Of a stretch of 64,000 nt of DNA, positions 19,501 through 31,267 are shown piece by piece (within the stretch, counting starts at the first letter, position 1; each line of letters opens with the position of its first letter). This DNA is from Asparagopsis taxiformis. Lineage: Eukaryota > Rhodophyta > Florideophyceae > Bonnemaisoniales > Bonnemaisoniaceae. Under the pieces are notes generated by a model, which saw only the letters and a program-made list of their open reading frames with translations, ran no database searches and had not been told where the DNA came from. A program made the position numbers and the translations under genes. The stretch spans positions 1 to 64,000 of the forward strand of contig JALQPE010002818.1 of assembly GCA_030407315.1 (NCBI GenBank), given 5' to 3'.

Positions 19501-19800
19501 TGCAGCAGGGCCGCGCACTGTCCGCTCATCCTATCTGAGACAGTGCACCGTGTTGGTTCCATCTGTTGTCCCAGGCAGCGTATTTCACTATCCGGCCATG
19601 TTACCTTGGCCAATACAAAACACTATCCGCCAACACTGCCCAGTACAGTAAATTACATCATATCCAACTATTGAATAAATCATTAATTTATACTGTCTCC
19701 ATTCACTGCCTCAGACAGTACGGTGAGACAGTGTTTTTTACTGTCTGCAGACAGTGTTCCGTACTGTCTGCAAGACAGTGCAAATCACTGTCTCCAAGTG
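19501..19800. repeat. Degenerate ACTGTCT/AGACAGT inverted motif cluster
   Basis: About 300 bp next to the minisatellite repeat short motifs such as ACTGTCTGCAGACAGT and CACTGTCTCC in both orientations. It looks like decayed minisatellite units running up to the copia remnant. Confidence 0.6.
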
Positions 19801-22199
19801 TGGCATTAATTTTCATTTGCCGCATAGTGATTGGTTTCGCAAGCACCCGCGTCGTGATCCTATAGGCTCACATCTCCACTCTGACATTTATGGCCCCCTT
19901 CCTGTAGACTTTATCCATGGTAGCAAATATGTTGCCACCTTCCTCGACCAAGGCAGCCGATACCTGCACATATTCTGTGCCCCTTCAAAGTCCCTGGCCG
20001 CTGCTGCTCATACAAGCACCCACGTTGATCATGTCCATGCTACTACCCCTCATCGCATCCGACACTTCACCTCGGACAACGCCAAAGAATATTACACTCA
20101 CGACCTCACTAATTTCTTTGCAGATTTACACATCTGCACTCATCCAAGCGTTCCACATACACCACAAGAAAACGGTCTTGCAGAACGCATAAACCGCACA
20201 CTGTCAAATGACGCACGATCCTGTCTACTCACTTCCAATCTCCCAGCATCACTTTGGGAATATGCTTTCTACTCATGCGTGGACACTTACAATCACACTA
20301 TTCACACAGCAACAGGACGAATTCCACACTCCTTGTGGACAGGCACTACACCTGAAATACACACCCTGCTCCCATTCGGAACCGCTGGACATGTGCACAC
20401 TCGGGCACCGCGAAACAAACTAGAGCCCCGCGCCATTTTCGCGCACTATGTCGGTCTTCAAGACTACTATCACTACTATGTTTACGACCCTATCAATGAC
20501 AAGTTTTTCGATGTAGGATTGCCGACTTCCAGGTGTACTATCCCGTCGATGATCCCGTCTGCACCTCGAGCCCACCATCGGTTCATCACACATCTACTCC
20601 GTACACCGAACCGAACTCCATCAACCAAGCCCGCAGAGCACCTGATGCTCCACAATGGGCACTTGCCTGGAATTCTGAATTAGACAGCCTTGAGGCACGT
20701 GGCATTCTCACCTACGTACCAAAATCAGATCTCCCTTCCGACACCAAATTACTACCAACCACTATGGTTTTGAAGCTCAAAAAGGACAAGGACGGTACCC
20801 CCTCCTGCGCAAGGCACGTTGCACCATACGTGGCGACAGACAAGTACCAGGAGTGCACTACGACCCTACACAGCTCTCCAGCCCTGTCGCCCACCGTGAT
20901 GCTATTCGCACATCCTTCGCTCTAGCAGCCGCTCACGGCTACCACATACACCACTGGGACCTTGAGTCCGCTTTCCTTCATGAGCTGTTCAATGACGACA
21001 TCAACATATTTATTCGCCAACCCAAACGTTTTGATGGCAGTGAAAAACACCCTGGCAAAATCTCAAAGCTTACTGGTAACATGTATGGCAGTAAACAAGC
21101 CTATACCATATTCACCTCCGGTTTAGCGAAATTTCTCACGCTCTCCAACTTTGAGCGTCTATCATCAGACGCATGCTCATTCGTCCTCCGCACCCACTCC
21201 GACCGTTCGCATTTTTTCCTCCTGGTTATCACAGTGGACGACTTCCTCGTCACGTCCAACAGTCTGCAACTGATCTCCAAGGTTAAAGATCAACTACGCC
21301 AAAAATACAGACTTAAAGACCTTGGCCGTGTTGAACATATTCTTGGGTGGAAGGTGACGCACACTAACGCCGGCATCAAAATATCACAACCTGGTTATAT
21401 CAAAACACTTCTCGACAAGTTCCGCCTCACCGACGTCAAACCCACGTCATCCCCAATTGCGTCTGAGCTCCTTGCTCCGCATCAAACCTCTTCCGAACCC
21501 CTCAACACCTCAGAATACGACTACAAGGCACTCATTGGGTCTTTGCGGTATCTAGCCGACTCCACTCGCCCAGAAATTTCGTTCATCGTAGGGCTCCTTG
21601 GACACCACACAAAGGCTCCAACAACACACCACTGGCAGGCTGGACTTCGTGTTCTCCGCTATTTGAAGTCCACTCCCGATAATGGCATACTATACAAGAA
21701 CAGCTTCACCACTCCATTGAAAGCATACTCTGATGCTGATTTTGCAGCCTGCCCGCTCACTCGAAGGTCCACAACCGGCACACTCATCATGTATAATGAT
21801 GCTCCAATAGCATGGCAATCTAAACGACAGTCTCATGTCTGTCCGTCCACCCATACTGCAGAATACGTAGCTGCCTTCCATAGTGCGATGCATCTCACCA
21901 CCATACGCAACTTCCTTGCTGAACTATCTCACGCTCCTACCGACCCAACGCCTCTATACATTGATAAAACCGCATCTATAGCCACGGCAACCGCGCAATT
22001 CCCCACTCCTAATCCACGCCATATCGATTTGAAGTATCACTGGCTACGGGAGCAGATTGTCCAAGGTATCATCAAGCCTATATATATCTCTTCCAATCTT
22101 AACCCAGCTGACGTATTTCCCAAATCCCTCAAACCAGCGCAATTCACATCCAAACTACCTCTTCTTCGCCTCACAGCGCCCGCGACGCGCGGCGACTGA
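19754..22199 (+). pseudogene. Ty1/copia retrotransposon remnant (integrase, reverse transcriptase, RNase H) with frameshifts
   Basis: Three overlapping frames (19754-20683, 20533-20925, 20853-22199) together cover the back part of a Ty1/copia polyprotein. Integrase: HSDIYGPL, then TSDNAKEY and ENGLAERINRT, which give the D, D, E triad. Reverse transcriptase: WDLESAFLHE and VDDFLV. RNase H: YSDADFAACP and HTAEYVAAFH. Gag, protease and the start of integrase are missing, and I find no LTR pair or target-site duplication. Two frame changes, near 20530-20680 and 20853-20925, break the reading frame, so it is dead. The last frame still ends at a natural place after NPADVFPKSLKP. Confidence 0.85.
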
Positions 22200-23675
22200 C
22201 GAATAACTTCTTTTTCGCGCCGCGTCCACTCCTCAGCTCTTCCTCATAACTCACCTCTTACACTAGCCTTACAGTATGATCACACTACTTAAGCGTCTCA
22301 CCGCCGACGATATCCAAGGAATAAAGACAAGGACTCTGACTTCTTCAACAGTTATTTCTGGGTCTCACTGAGCCAAATCCTGCATAGTCTATACCACACT
22401 GCCCTACCGATTCTTGCGAGATGTCTGCTAGAATGTGGAAGAACATGCGCTCATCAATTGCTTTCTCGAGATCGATCTAGCGTTTCATTTGGAAGGGACT
22501 TTTTCAAATTTGTTCGGTGACAAGTCCTGTGTCGCCCAGCTCTCGTGTGTGACAACCCCAGCATAGTTAATAGTTTACAACCTCTCGCCATCACCTGCTC
22601 AAGCACGGGAAGTAACTTCACCCATTGGAAGGGAATCCAGAAGCACCTGAATAAAGGACGGATATCCTGCCTTGAGCGCTACGGCGCACTAAACCACCTT
22701 ACGTCTAGACATTCATATCATCCATGAGAAAGACAGGTGTCCCCAACCCATGCTCGTCACATTCGACTATGATGTGACATATCTTCAATGTTTCCATATT
22801 GGAAAGCAAATATTTCTACAGACAAACTGTCCTTGCTACACCGACACCAGTCTAAACAGACACTCTCAACAGGGTAGAGCTGGGAGGAAATATCTCACAC
22901 CCGCACAGCAATGCATCAATTACCAAATATCAAATTGGAATTAAATTAATCTTCTAATTTAGTCACCAAGAGTTCTGGTCTCGCCACCGGCCGATCAACT
23001 AATGCAGCGGTACGATATTGAGTTTCCGACAACTCGCAAGAGGTAGGAGGAGTAAACAAGTTATGGTCGATAGTCTGCACATGGAAAGCACAGCACCACA
23101 AATCCTTGCTGGCCGCCACAATATTTCACTCGCGATCATTTCCTCCCTGTTTCATACGCCGTGTCTGCACCGTTGTTGAGCAAGCGCACCCACACCCGGG
23201 CGTCGCCGAGTGCTTTGTGATGAGCTTGTGATCTCCAAGCTATTTTCGGTTTCACTACACTAAGATGACACAGCGTGACATCGGGGATATTCCCAACGCA
23301 TTTCTGTGCAATTGCCAAGATTGACGGTAACAATAGGTGACGCAGCGTGTGGAGTATGAAACACATTCTCGGCAAAACCGAGTCATGCTGTTACTATCGC
23401 ATGCGTCATTGGTTCAGCTCGGCTCATCCGTTTCCTACAGCTGAGATCCCCCTCTCCGTTCAGCTTCATACCTTTCGCTCAGGCAACCACACATCTTGCA
23501 ATACCAGCCCTATCTAGGCTTTCCGTCTCAGTGCTCATCCAATGCAGTGTGAATCCCAGAATCTCCACTATCATGCCCACACGCCGTAATATATTTTCAC
23601 AGAAAGAGCGGGCTATGGCACTCAGCTATGCCCGTTATACCCTATTGCACCCCGTTTCTTCACTCCTCGTTCGCA
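22200..23675. other. Intergenic region before the receptor-like gene
   Basis: Mostly without coding signal. It should contain the promoter of the gene starting at 23676. The one piece with protein-like content is the possible exonuclease fragment at 23136-23375 on the minus strand. Confidence 0.45.
23136..23375 (-). pseudogene. Possible DEDDh exonuclease fragment
   Basis: A 79-residue frame contains AHHKALGDARVWVRLLN, which resembles the H-x-A-x-x-D-A motif (Exo III) at the end of DEDDh 3'-5' exonucleases of the DnaQ/RNase T type. The earlier Exo I and II motifs are not found upstream, so it would be a fragment. A chance match over about 17 residues cannot be excluded. Confidence 0.3.
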
Positions 23676-25644
23676 ATGCTTTCCCACCATATCCTCACCC
23701 TCGTTCTCTTCTCACTAGCTCCACACGTACTATCTTTGACGTTCAGCTGTGAACAGCATAATGCTACTGCAAATCTGGAATCAAAGAAAGAAGGCACCAA
23801 CTGTCTTTCCAATTTCAAAGACAACCCCGACATTTACGATTTATGTCTCAACGAAACTTGTTTCATCTTCGTCCAACAGGAGCCCTTTGTATCCTTCAAT
23901 GCTTCTGTTTTTACCAAGAATGCAACCCATCTCCAGCGCCCATTCCCATGCGGCACCCCGAAAAAGCTCCATCCGTCGCTCAAAGGTATAACATTCGACA
24001 TTCATCGACAGACTTCTTCTCGAGACAGTTTGTGTATCTGGGCAGGAGATGTAACCGAATGTGAGTTTAATGCATTAGTGGACTTTACCGAAGTCATGGC
24101 GGCAGAGGGTTACAAGTTTGGTATGACGGGTGCCATTCTCGAAACTCCTAGCCGCCAATGTCATCATAATCCTAGTACTTCCGTCATAGATGGTGGAATG
24201 ATTATTTTAGGCAAAGCCATCGAGCGGAAAAGCACGATTGCAAGTGCATGGACACAATTGGTTCAACCATTCCAGTCTGAGGCATGGGCTGTTTTCGGCA
24301 TGTTCTTCCTCATCTTTGTGGTTCTGGCTATTGTGATTGGGTACCGATTTCATTTCGTTCGTGGGAGATCTTTGATCACTGCGTTTCTCATCTTCACTGG
24401 TGAGTTCAATGAGGCTGCAACCAATGCGCACACCACCCACTGCCCCAAAGGTCCTCCTTTCACATACCCAGAGAACAAAGATGATTCAAGCTATTCGTTC
24501 GAATCTTCCAGCATTAGCAGTACATCTGCGGGTAATGGACAACCATACAATCAAAGGGAAGCGTACAATTCAAGTGCATCATTTGCAACAAAATATAGAC
24601 TTGTAATATCGCTATTTCGTGTCGGATTTATAGCGTTCTTCGCCATTTTCTTTTTATTCTACGAGGTGGCTATTGTGAATTTCCTCTTCCTTCGAACTCC
24701 TGTTGAACTATCCACACCTGTCACAGATCTTACCACTGAAGAATTGAGACAATATTCGATCCACGGCAATTCTGCAATAGAGCATATATGGAATGCCACA
24801 GGTAGGATATCGCTCACGTCTCTGTTTTCCTGATGCATTGACGAACGATACTAACCACTCGCTTTCTCGCAACACATCTTGACAGTGAATCGGGACGGGA
24901 CGAAATTTGATGGAACAGATGATGATGATATTCCATGGGGAAGATGTAGCACTGGTGTAGAGTGTCTCGATTGGGTCCTGGATGAGAATAATCCAGTAAG
25001 GTTCGCTGTGACTAATGGAGCTTTTCAAAATTCCTTTTTACAGAATGTACTACTATGCAGTAAGTTTGCATATTTCAATGTATGAAGTCATTGTGTCGAG
25101 TACCTTCTGTTCATAGTGGTTAACATTCCATGATGTATATGAACTGGCAGAGAATTTGGCTGTGTTCAGAACGAGCGTTGAGTTATACTTTTCCAATTCT
25201 GGTTGGCTCTACAATGGACAAGTAGAGGAGGAATTCAGAAAACAGATTGACCGTGAGCTGCTAGAGCTGCGAATCAATGGAAATGTAAGTTTGGATATTC
25301 ATGGAAGTTTGTGACGCGTAGCACATTACTGACAGGTGTGATTTTGCATTGCACTTCTATCCCATGTTGATACACAGCTTAGGAGAACGTTCGAGAGGAC
25401 AATTGGTGGGCCTGCGTGCAAATCGGATTCGCAGTCTGATATTGGGATATTGATTATTCTGATACCATGCCTACTGTTTGTTATGCCACCGTTGATTGGA
25501 GCTGTGATTGTACTGATATTCTGGAAGAAGTGTTGGTTGTTTAGAGGAAGAACAGAGACTGGAAGAAGGGATATGAGTGGGGAAAGGAACAGGGATCGGC
25601 GGCGTTTTGGGTTGAAGCGGAGAAGAGTGATTGTGACTATTTGA
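23676..25644 (+). CDS. Ionotropic glutamate receptor-like membrane protein, 4 exons
   Basis: Exons 23676-24801, 24886-25059, 25151-25284 and 25378-25644 join in frame to 566 residues. Introns are 84, 91 and 93 bp with GT..AG ends; the first has TACTAAC. An in-frame ATG lies at 23628, but 23676 gives a clean signal peptide (MLSHHILTLVLFSLAPHVLS). The order is extracellular Cys-rich domain, ligand-binding half 1 (FDIHR.., DFTEVMAAEGYKFGMTG), helix AVFGMFFLIFVVLAIVIGY, Ser-rich loop, helix IAFFAIFFLFYEVAIVNFLF, half 2 (exons 2-3) and helix IGILIILIPCLLFVMPPLIG with a basic tail. This is the S1-M1-M3-S2-M4 plan of ionotropic glutamate receptors. I do not see the usual SYTANLAAF-type pore motif. 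The paralogue at 43756-45692 supports the exon model. Confidence 0.65.
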
Positions 25645-26265
25645 ACTACTGATTCTGGTATTGTCTGATCAAGGTGTGTCTTGGAAACGGTAGGAGCATA
25701 TTACGCATACAAATAACGGGCTTGGGTTAGTTGAGAGATGCTCGTCAATTGTGTGACATACAGCAGAGTGTGAATGTAATGTTGGACAGCACCAGTGGAA
25801 AAAGGGAGTGTATTGTATCGCTGCTCTGTCAGATAGCCATTGTGCTATGCTCTCAGATCATACGAGTGGTGTGCATCACAGCCGCGCTCTGTTTGGCGCT
25901 ATTTGTCGCTATTTTGGAGGGCAGACGACATTGGAAGAGACTCGCTTGTATTGACGTGATGTAAAAAAACATTTGCTCGTTCCTTTCAATTTGTAACTCT
26001 GAGAATACGCTTCGAAGGGTACCCTCAAGGGTACCTGAGACACTGCGTCGTCAGTATTGGTTGACGGTGCTGAATCAATTTCACAGATTTCGGTGTTTCA
26101 ACAAATATTCGATTAAATCAAGTCTGGTGTGATGTGGCGGGACATGTGTGTCTCTGCTTCCTGCTTGCGTCGACCAGTTATGTGGATGTAATCTGGATTG
26201 TTAGACGCGATCTGGATTACGTCTTGAGATCGTCCACAACACGACCCCCATTCCTCGTTCACAAC
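25645..26265. other. Intergenic region before the Ty3/gypsy element
   Basis: No gene that I can support. It ends in the ACAAC target site copied on both sides of the gypsy insertion. The sequence GGGTACCCTCAAGGGTACC near 26017 is a short inverted repeat. Confidence 0.45.
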
Positions 26266-26497
26266 TGTGGAAATGACTTTTACAAGAAAAATTCTACAGG
26301 TAATTTCTACCAGAATTTTAATTTAGGGTTAGGTAGACGTCTGGAAGTTTCCAGTCGTCCAACCGTAGGAAGCTAAATACAGCTCCCAGCGGTCGGAATA
26401 ACCTAGAGGGAGATAAGCTAGACTTAGTAAAAATCAATCTATCTACGTTTCTACATTTTACACCGTTTCACTCCCCGTCCCGTGGCCACGTACAACA
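26266..26497 (+). repeat. 5' LTR of the Ty3/gypsy element
   Basis: 232 bp, starts TGTGGAAATG and ends GTACAACA, matching 33062-33293 base for base as far as I can read. The first ATG of gag-pol overlaps its last base. Confidence 0.95.
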
Positions 26498-29400
26498 TGG
26501 TACTCTCGTGGAGGGCCGACGACCCGAACCAGCAGGCGGGTCCATCCACTGCTAAGATGGACGGCTCTCTCTCTTCCGACGTCAAGAAGTTCTTCTTCTT
26601 CTTCGAGAACGTCGCTATGCGCGGCAAGTCCGACGAGGAGAAAGCTCTCGAACTCCTCGCCCACCTCGAGGGCGAGGCATTCGACTTCTACTACGAAACG
26701 TTCGCCAAGGATGGAGCGCTGACGGAAGAGGCTATGAACTACGCCCTCGTCAAGAAGGCCTTCATCGATCGTTTCGGAGTCAAGACAGAGCCGAGTGACG
26801 ATATCCGCAGTGCCATCAACGCGGTACTGGATCCCGAGGATCTTGTCGGCTCGCTCAAAACTATGGATCGTCTGTTCGAAAAGGCATCTTTCAATGATGA
26901 AGCTAAGTTTGGCCTTCTGAGGAATGCACTCTCCCGCTTCCCAGAACTGGCCCAGTTCGCGATCTATCGCGGTGCCACGCACTACACCGACCTCAAGAAA
27001 GTGGTGCGTGACTTCGACCAGGGTCGCAAGGACTTCCTATCTTCCGTCCCATATCACGATACAGGGAAACAGCACCCGCTCGATTCCACCTTTGGATCTA
27101 AGCGGGTCCTGAACCGTCCCGACGCACGAACGTCACAGGTGGAGAACAAGGTGGACAAGCTAGCGGAGCAACTCGCTGAGCTCTCCCTCATCGTCCGCAA
27201 GCAGACAGGAGCATCCTCATCGGATAGGCGCGAAACGCCTCGTCCTTGCTCCTTCTGTCAGAAACCGGGACATGGGGCTAACTCCTGCCCCGAAAACCCT
27301 CACCGAGACACCCGTTGCTCGAAATGTGGTCGTCTGGGTCATTCTGTCGCGACTTGCTATAGTCGCCAGAAGGGCACGGAGAAGCAGAGGAGCCCCTCTA
27401 CCGGCAGGGACGATTCCTCCCGTTCGAATCAAGTTACCGTTGTAACCACAACTCCCGATGTTGTCGGTACTACGAAACGTACCATGACGGGAGAAGCGGT
27501 TCCGAAGCAACGTCGAGCTGAGGGGATCAACACTGAAAACCTGATGCACCCAACGCCTGGTCGTATCCTACCTCCCTTGCAACTGGAGCCTCTTCCCATC
27601 CGAGGGAAGAAAAACCGCAAGGCGAAGAAAAAGAACACTTCCAAGAAGGTTCTTCAAGATCACGTCGGAAAGTACGACGTTGTTGGAGAGCTCGCTAATG
27701 CGTCCACAGGCCTCACTTTCGGCCAACTCCTTCGTGGAGACGCCGCCGAAGCCGCCAAAGAGATGCGACGTCTCTTCTCGCCTCTTAAGAATCGCCGACC
27801 GAGTAAGGCTGCGCCAGCCTTAAACGTTCAGAACAAACGAGTTCTGATGGTCGCGCCAGTTCGTATCTATGGTCGAGAGATTCGCGCGCTCCTGGATACT
27901 GGGGCTATACCCAATATCATCTCTGCTGATCTCGCCCGTCAGTTGTGCCTCCTGCCGAAGCGTACCAAGCAGAGGATTACGGTCGCAGATGGGTCGAGCG
28001 CCAACTGCATTGGCCGTGTCAAAGATGTGCCCATAACCTTTGGAAACCTCACAGCTTCCATGGATTTCCTCACCATTGAAAAGGCACCTATCGGCCTCAT
28101 CATCGGCTTACCGGCCATGGAAGATCTACAGGCTAAACTGGATATTGGGAGTCGAGTCGTTGAGATACAACTCGGCGAAGAATCGGCGCGGATTGGGCTA
28201 GAACCCGATAACGGCCTCCACTTCCTTCCTCAGGGTGGTAGTGAAAGCGAAGACTTCACGTCTCTCAGCACCGATGAAGGAGCCTCGACGACTTCTTCAG
28301 GCGAAGAAGACGAAGGTACGCTAATTGTCGCCCACGTTGATTTCGCCAAGCCGCAATTAGCGGTCGAAGAGGAGAGCGACCTCTCTGAGACCGAAGAGCA
28401 TGACAAGCTCATCGAAGAAAAACTCGTGCATCTATCACCCTCGGATAGACGAGTTATATCGGAGTCGTTGAAGGACTACGGAATCGTAGCTTGGTCCTTT
28501 CACGATCTCAGGAAAGCCGACGTCCCTGTTAAACACTCTTTTGAGCTGGAAGACGACACCCCTGTCTACCACCAACCTCGTCGGTTGTCGCCGAAACACA
28601 ACGAGGTAGTACGATCCGAAATCGATCGCATGCTGGAAGCGGGAATCATCACCCCGGCCTCATCAGCATGGTCCTTCCCGGTGGTCATTGCTACGAAGAA
28701 GGACGGGAAACCTCGTTTCTGCGTCGACTACCGCATCCTGAATCGGAAGATCAAACCCGATCGTTGGCCCTTACCCAGGATCGAAGAGATTTTCGATGAA
28801 TTGGGAGGAAATTCCCTCTTCACCACTCTCGATCTCTTCTCTGGGTATTGGCAGATTCGAATGGATACCGCTTGCAAGGAGATGACGACTTTCGTCACCC
28901 GTTACGGTACCTACAAGTTCGAAGTTATGCCGTTTGGACTAATGAATGCCCCGTCCACCTTCCAGAGGATGATGGATGAGATGGTCAAGGATCTACCATT
29001 CGTCCGAGCGTATCTCGACGATGTTGTGGTATTCTCTAAAAACATGGGAGAACACGTTTCCCACCTTCGTATCCTTTTCGAGTCCCTAAGTCAGAGGGGT
29101 TTGAAGCTGAAGGTCGTCAAATGCTTCTTCGCTCAACCTAAAGTCGAGTTGCTTGGTCACATCGTTAGCCACGATGGGGTGTCAGTAGACCCCGCCAAGA
29201 TTTCTGCCATTAGAGATGTAGCTCCGCCGCAAACCGCTTCCGAGCTCCGCAGCTTCCTCGGTTTGGCGGGCTACTATCGCCGGTTCATTAAGGGGTTTGC
29301 TGACATCTCGGCTTCTCTATTCCCATATACCTCTTCTGGACGTTCCTTCGAATGGACAGAGGAGATGAATCAAGCCTTCGGGACGCTGAAGGAAAAACTA

Positions 29401-31101
29401 ACTTCGGCTCCCGTCCTTTCCTTCCCTGACTTCGATACTCCCTTCTTAGTCGAGACAGATGCCTCCTCCGTATCCGTCGGAGCTGTACTAGCGCAGAAGA
29501 AGGAAGACGGGCGTATTCATCCTATTCAATTCGCGAGTAGGACGATGAATACGGCTGAAAGAAAATATTCGGCATGCGAACGGGAAGCCCTAGCAGTTAT
29601 CTTTGCACTGAAGAAATTCCGACTCTACCTTCTGTCCACCCAGCCCTTCAAGTTGATGACGGATCACCAAGCGTTGCAATACGCATTCCAGAAGAAAGAT
29701 ATACACGGGCGACTTGCCCGTTGGCTCGACTTCCTCGCGGAATACGACTTCGTCATATCGTTCAGGCCGGGAAAACAGAACTCCGCTGCAGACTTTCTGT
29801 CCCGTCTAGAACAAACCCATACCGCTCCGGGGTCAGGAGAAGATGAGGGCGACCTCGCCCTGCTTGCTATTCCAGAAGCCCTCCGCATAGAACCTGACCT
29901 AGTCACAGTGTTCCAATACTTACGGGGTGGAGCTGAACCCGAAGTAGAGGGCCTAGCTCGACAAAAGGTTCGACGGAGTTCCAAGGATTTCTTAGTCTGG
30001 GAAGACCAGCTCTTTCGCCGCACCGCGTTGGGACCCAAGGTAGTCGCACCGATTCCGCTCCGAATCAAGATCCTGCAAATGTTCCACGACAACATCGGTC
30101 ATTGGGACGCTGCCTCGACCCGCCAGTTTATTGTGGAACGTTACTGGTGGCCGCGTATGGGCAAGGACATTCACGACTACGTTCGGAGTTGTGAGGGGTG
30201 TCAGAAGAATAAACCGGTACCCCGCTATCGGACTACCCTGAGTCAGCCGTTGACAGGCCTTTTCCACACGTTTTCCATCGACTTTGCGGGGCCGCTCCCG
30301 CGCACGGCCAAAGGTAACCGATTCCTTCTCATCGCTGTGGAACACCTCACTGGCTGGCCTATCGCCAGGGCCACCGCAGCTAGTACCGCGGATGTCGTAC
30401 TCAATTTCGTGAAGGATGAGATCATCTACTCGTTCGGCCCCCCAACTACCATTGTATCCGACAATGCGGGGTGTTTCACAGCTGCGACACTCGCGAGTTT
30501 CATGAAGAGCAACGGGATCGATTGGAAGACCGTGCTTGAGTACTCCCCCATGTCTAATGGGCGAGCCGAGCGAATGGTAGGGACCATCAAGAGGTCCTTA
30601 GCCAAAGTTAAAGGCAGGGACTCGGTCGAATGGGACATCCTACTCCCGCACGTGCTCTACGGTTACCGCCGTCGTTGCATGACAGGCGGCACCTCACCCT
30701 TCGAACTGATGTACGGAGTGGTACCAAGGGTAGTCGCCCACGACCCGTCACCGCTTCTGGACCGTCCGCTGGACCCTCAATCCCGACTGTTTGAGATGTT
30801 AGCTCTCCAGTCGCAACGAGCGAGCAGGGTAGAAATGCATCTACGCAATACCCAAGCTCGAGCTCATCTACCAGAACGTCGGTTCGAGGTAGGCGACGAG
30901 GTCCTTGTGGCGAAAGGGAAAGCTTTCGGAGCGACGAAGTTGTCGTTGTTCGAAACCAAGTGGTACGGACCGTTTAAGGTCATCCAAGCTAGCCACCCCC
31001 GATACCTACTCGCTTCCGACCAAGCGAAGGTATCACGTCGCCCCATCCATGCGAGACGTCTACTTCTCTTCCGTAGGCGTCCACTACATCTACTGCATTA
31101 A
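26497..31101 (+). CDS. Ty3/gypsy gag-pol polyprotein
   Basis: A single frame of 1534 residues from the ATG at 26497; the frame also opens five codons earlier at a GTG inside the LTR. Positions below count from that GTG. Gag has a capsid-like helical part and two CCHC zinc knuckles (256-269, 279-292). Protease has LLDTGA at 470-475. Reverse transcriptase has FCVDYR at 746-751 and YLDD at 844-847. RNase H has TDAS at 992-995. Integrase has a zinc-binding H1202/H1207/C1237/C1240 and the triad D1267, D1327, E1363, then an SH3-like GPFKV tail near 1496. Order PR-RT-RH-INT is the Ty3/gypsy order. I saw no chromodomain at the end. All catalytic residues are present, so it could be active. Confidence 0.95.
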   Translation: MVLSWRADDPNQQAGPSTAKMDGSLSSDVKKFFFFFENVAMRGKSDEEKALELLAHLEGEAFDFYYETFAKDGALTEEAMNYALVKKAFIDRFGVKTEPSDDIRSAINAVLDPEDLVGSLKTMDRLFEKASFNDEAKFGLLRNALSRFPELAQFAIYRGATHYTDLKKVVRDFDQGRKDFLSSVPYHDTGKQHPLDSTFGSKRVLNRPDARTSQVENKVDKLAEQLAELSLIVRKQTGASSSDRRETPRPCSFCQKPGHGANSCPENPHRDTRCSKCGRLGHSVATCYSRQKGTEKQRSPSTGRDDSSRSNQVTVVTTTPDVVGTTKRTMTGEAVPKQRRAEGINTENLMHPTPGRILPPLQLEPLPIRGKKNRKAKKKNTSKKVLQDHVGKYDVVGELANASTGLTFGQLLRGDAAEAAKEMRRLFSPLKNRRPSKAAPALNVQNKRVLMVAPVRIYGREIRALLDTGAIPNIISADLARQLCLLPKRTKQRITVADGSSANCIGRVKDVPITFGNLTASMDFLTIEKAPIGLIIGLPAMEDLQAKLDIGSRVVEIQLGEESARIGLEPDNGLHFLPQGGSESEDFTSLSTDEGASTTSSGEEDEGTLIVAHVDFAKPQLAVEEESDLSETEEHDKLIEEKLVHLSPSDRRVISESLKDYGIVAWSFHDLRKADVPVKHSFELEDDTPVYHQPRRLSPKHNEVVRSEIDRMLEAGIITPASSAWSFPVVIATKKDGKPRFCVDYRILNRKIKPDRWPLPRIEEIFDELGGNSLFTTLDLFSGYWQIRMDTACKEMTTFVTRYGTYKFEVMPFGLMNAPSTFQRMMDEMVKDLPFVRAYLDDVVVFSKNMGEHVSHLRILFESLSQRGLKLKVVKCFFAQPKVELLGHIVSHDGVSVDPAKISAIRDVAPPQTASELRSFLGLAGYYRRFIKGFADISASLFPYTSSGRSFEWTEEMNQAFGTLKEKLTSAPVLSFPDFDTPFLVETDASSVSVGAVLAQKKEDGRIHPIQFASRTMNTAERKYSACEREALAVIFALKKFRLYLLSTQPFKLMTDHQALQYAFQKKDIHGRLARWLDFLAEYDFVISFRPGKQNSAADFLSRLEQTHTAPGSGEDEGDLALLAIPEALRIEPDLVTVFQYLRGGAEPEVEGLARQKVRRSSKDFLVWEDQLFRRTALGPKVVAPIPLRIKILQMFHDNIGHWDAASTRQFIVERYWWPRMGKDIHDYVRSCEGCQKNKPVPRYRTTLSQPLTGLFHTFSIDFAGPLPRTAKGNRFLLIAVEHLTGWPIARATAASTADVVLNFVKDEIIYSFGPPTTIVSDNAGCFTAATLASFMKSNGIDWKTVLEYSPMSNGRAERMVGTIKRSLAKVKGRDSVEWDILLPHVLYGYRRRCMTGGTSPFELMYGVVPRVVAHDPSPLLDRPLDPQSRLFEMLALQSQRASRVEMHLRNTQARAHLPERRFEVGDEVLVAKGKAFGATKLSLFETKWYGPFKVIQASHPRYLLASDQAKVSRRPIHARRLLLFRRRPLHLLH

Positions 31102-31267
31102 GCTTCCATTAGGGAAACCCTTCGCTTGCACACTCCCTTTTATGCATAATCCCTTTTTAATCATTCAACCCTTGTCTACGCATTCATTTCAATTCTAGAT
31201 CTCTCTACCCATTACTAGCTAGTCTACTCAATACGATTCATTTCCTTCTCTATCAAATCGTTCTGTG

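Noticed and set aside
26458..26982. 174-codon minus-strand frame at the gypsy 5' end
   Set aside because: Shadow of gag; the same LTR part at the other end does not keep a gene.
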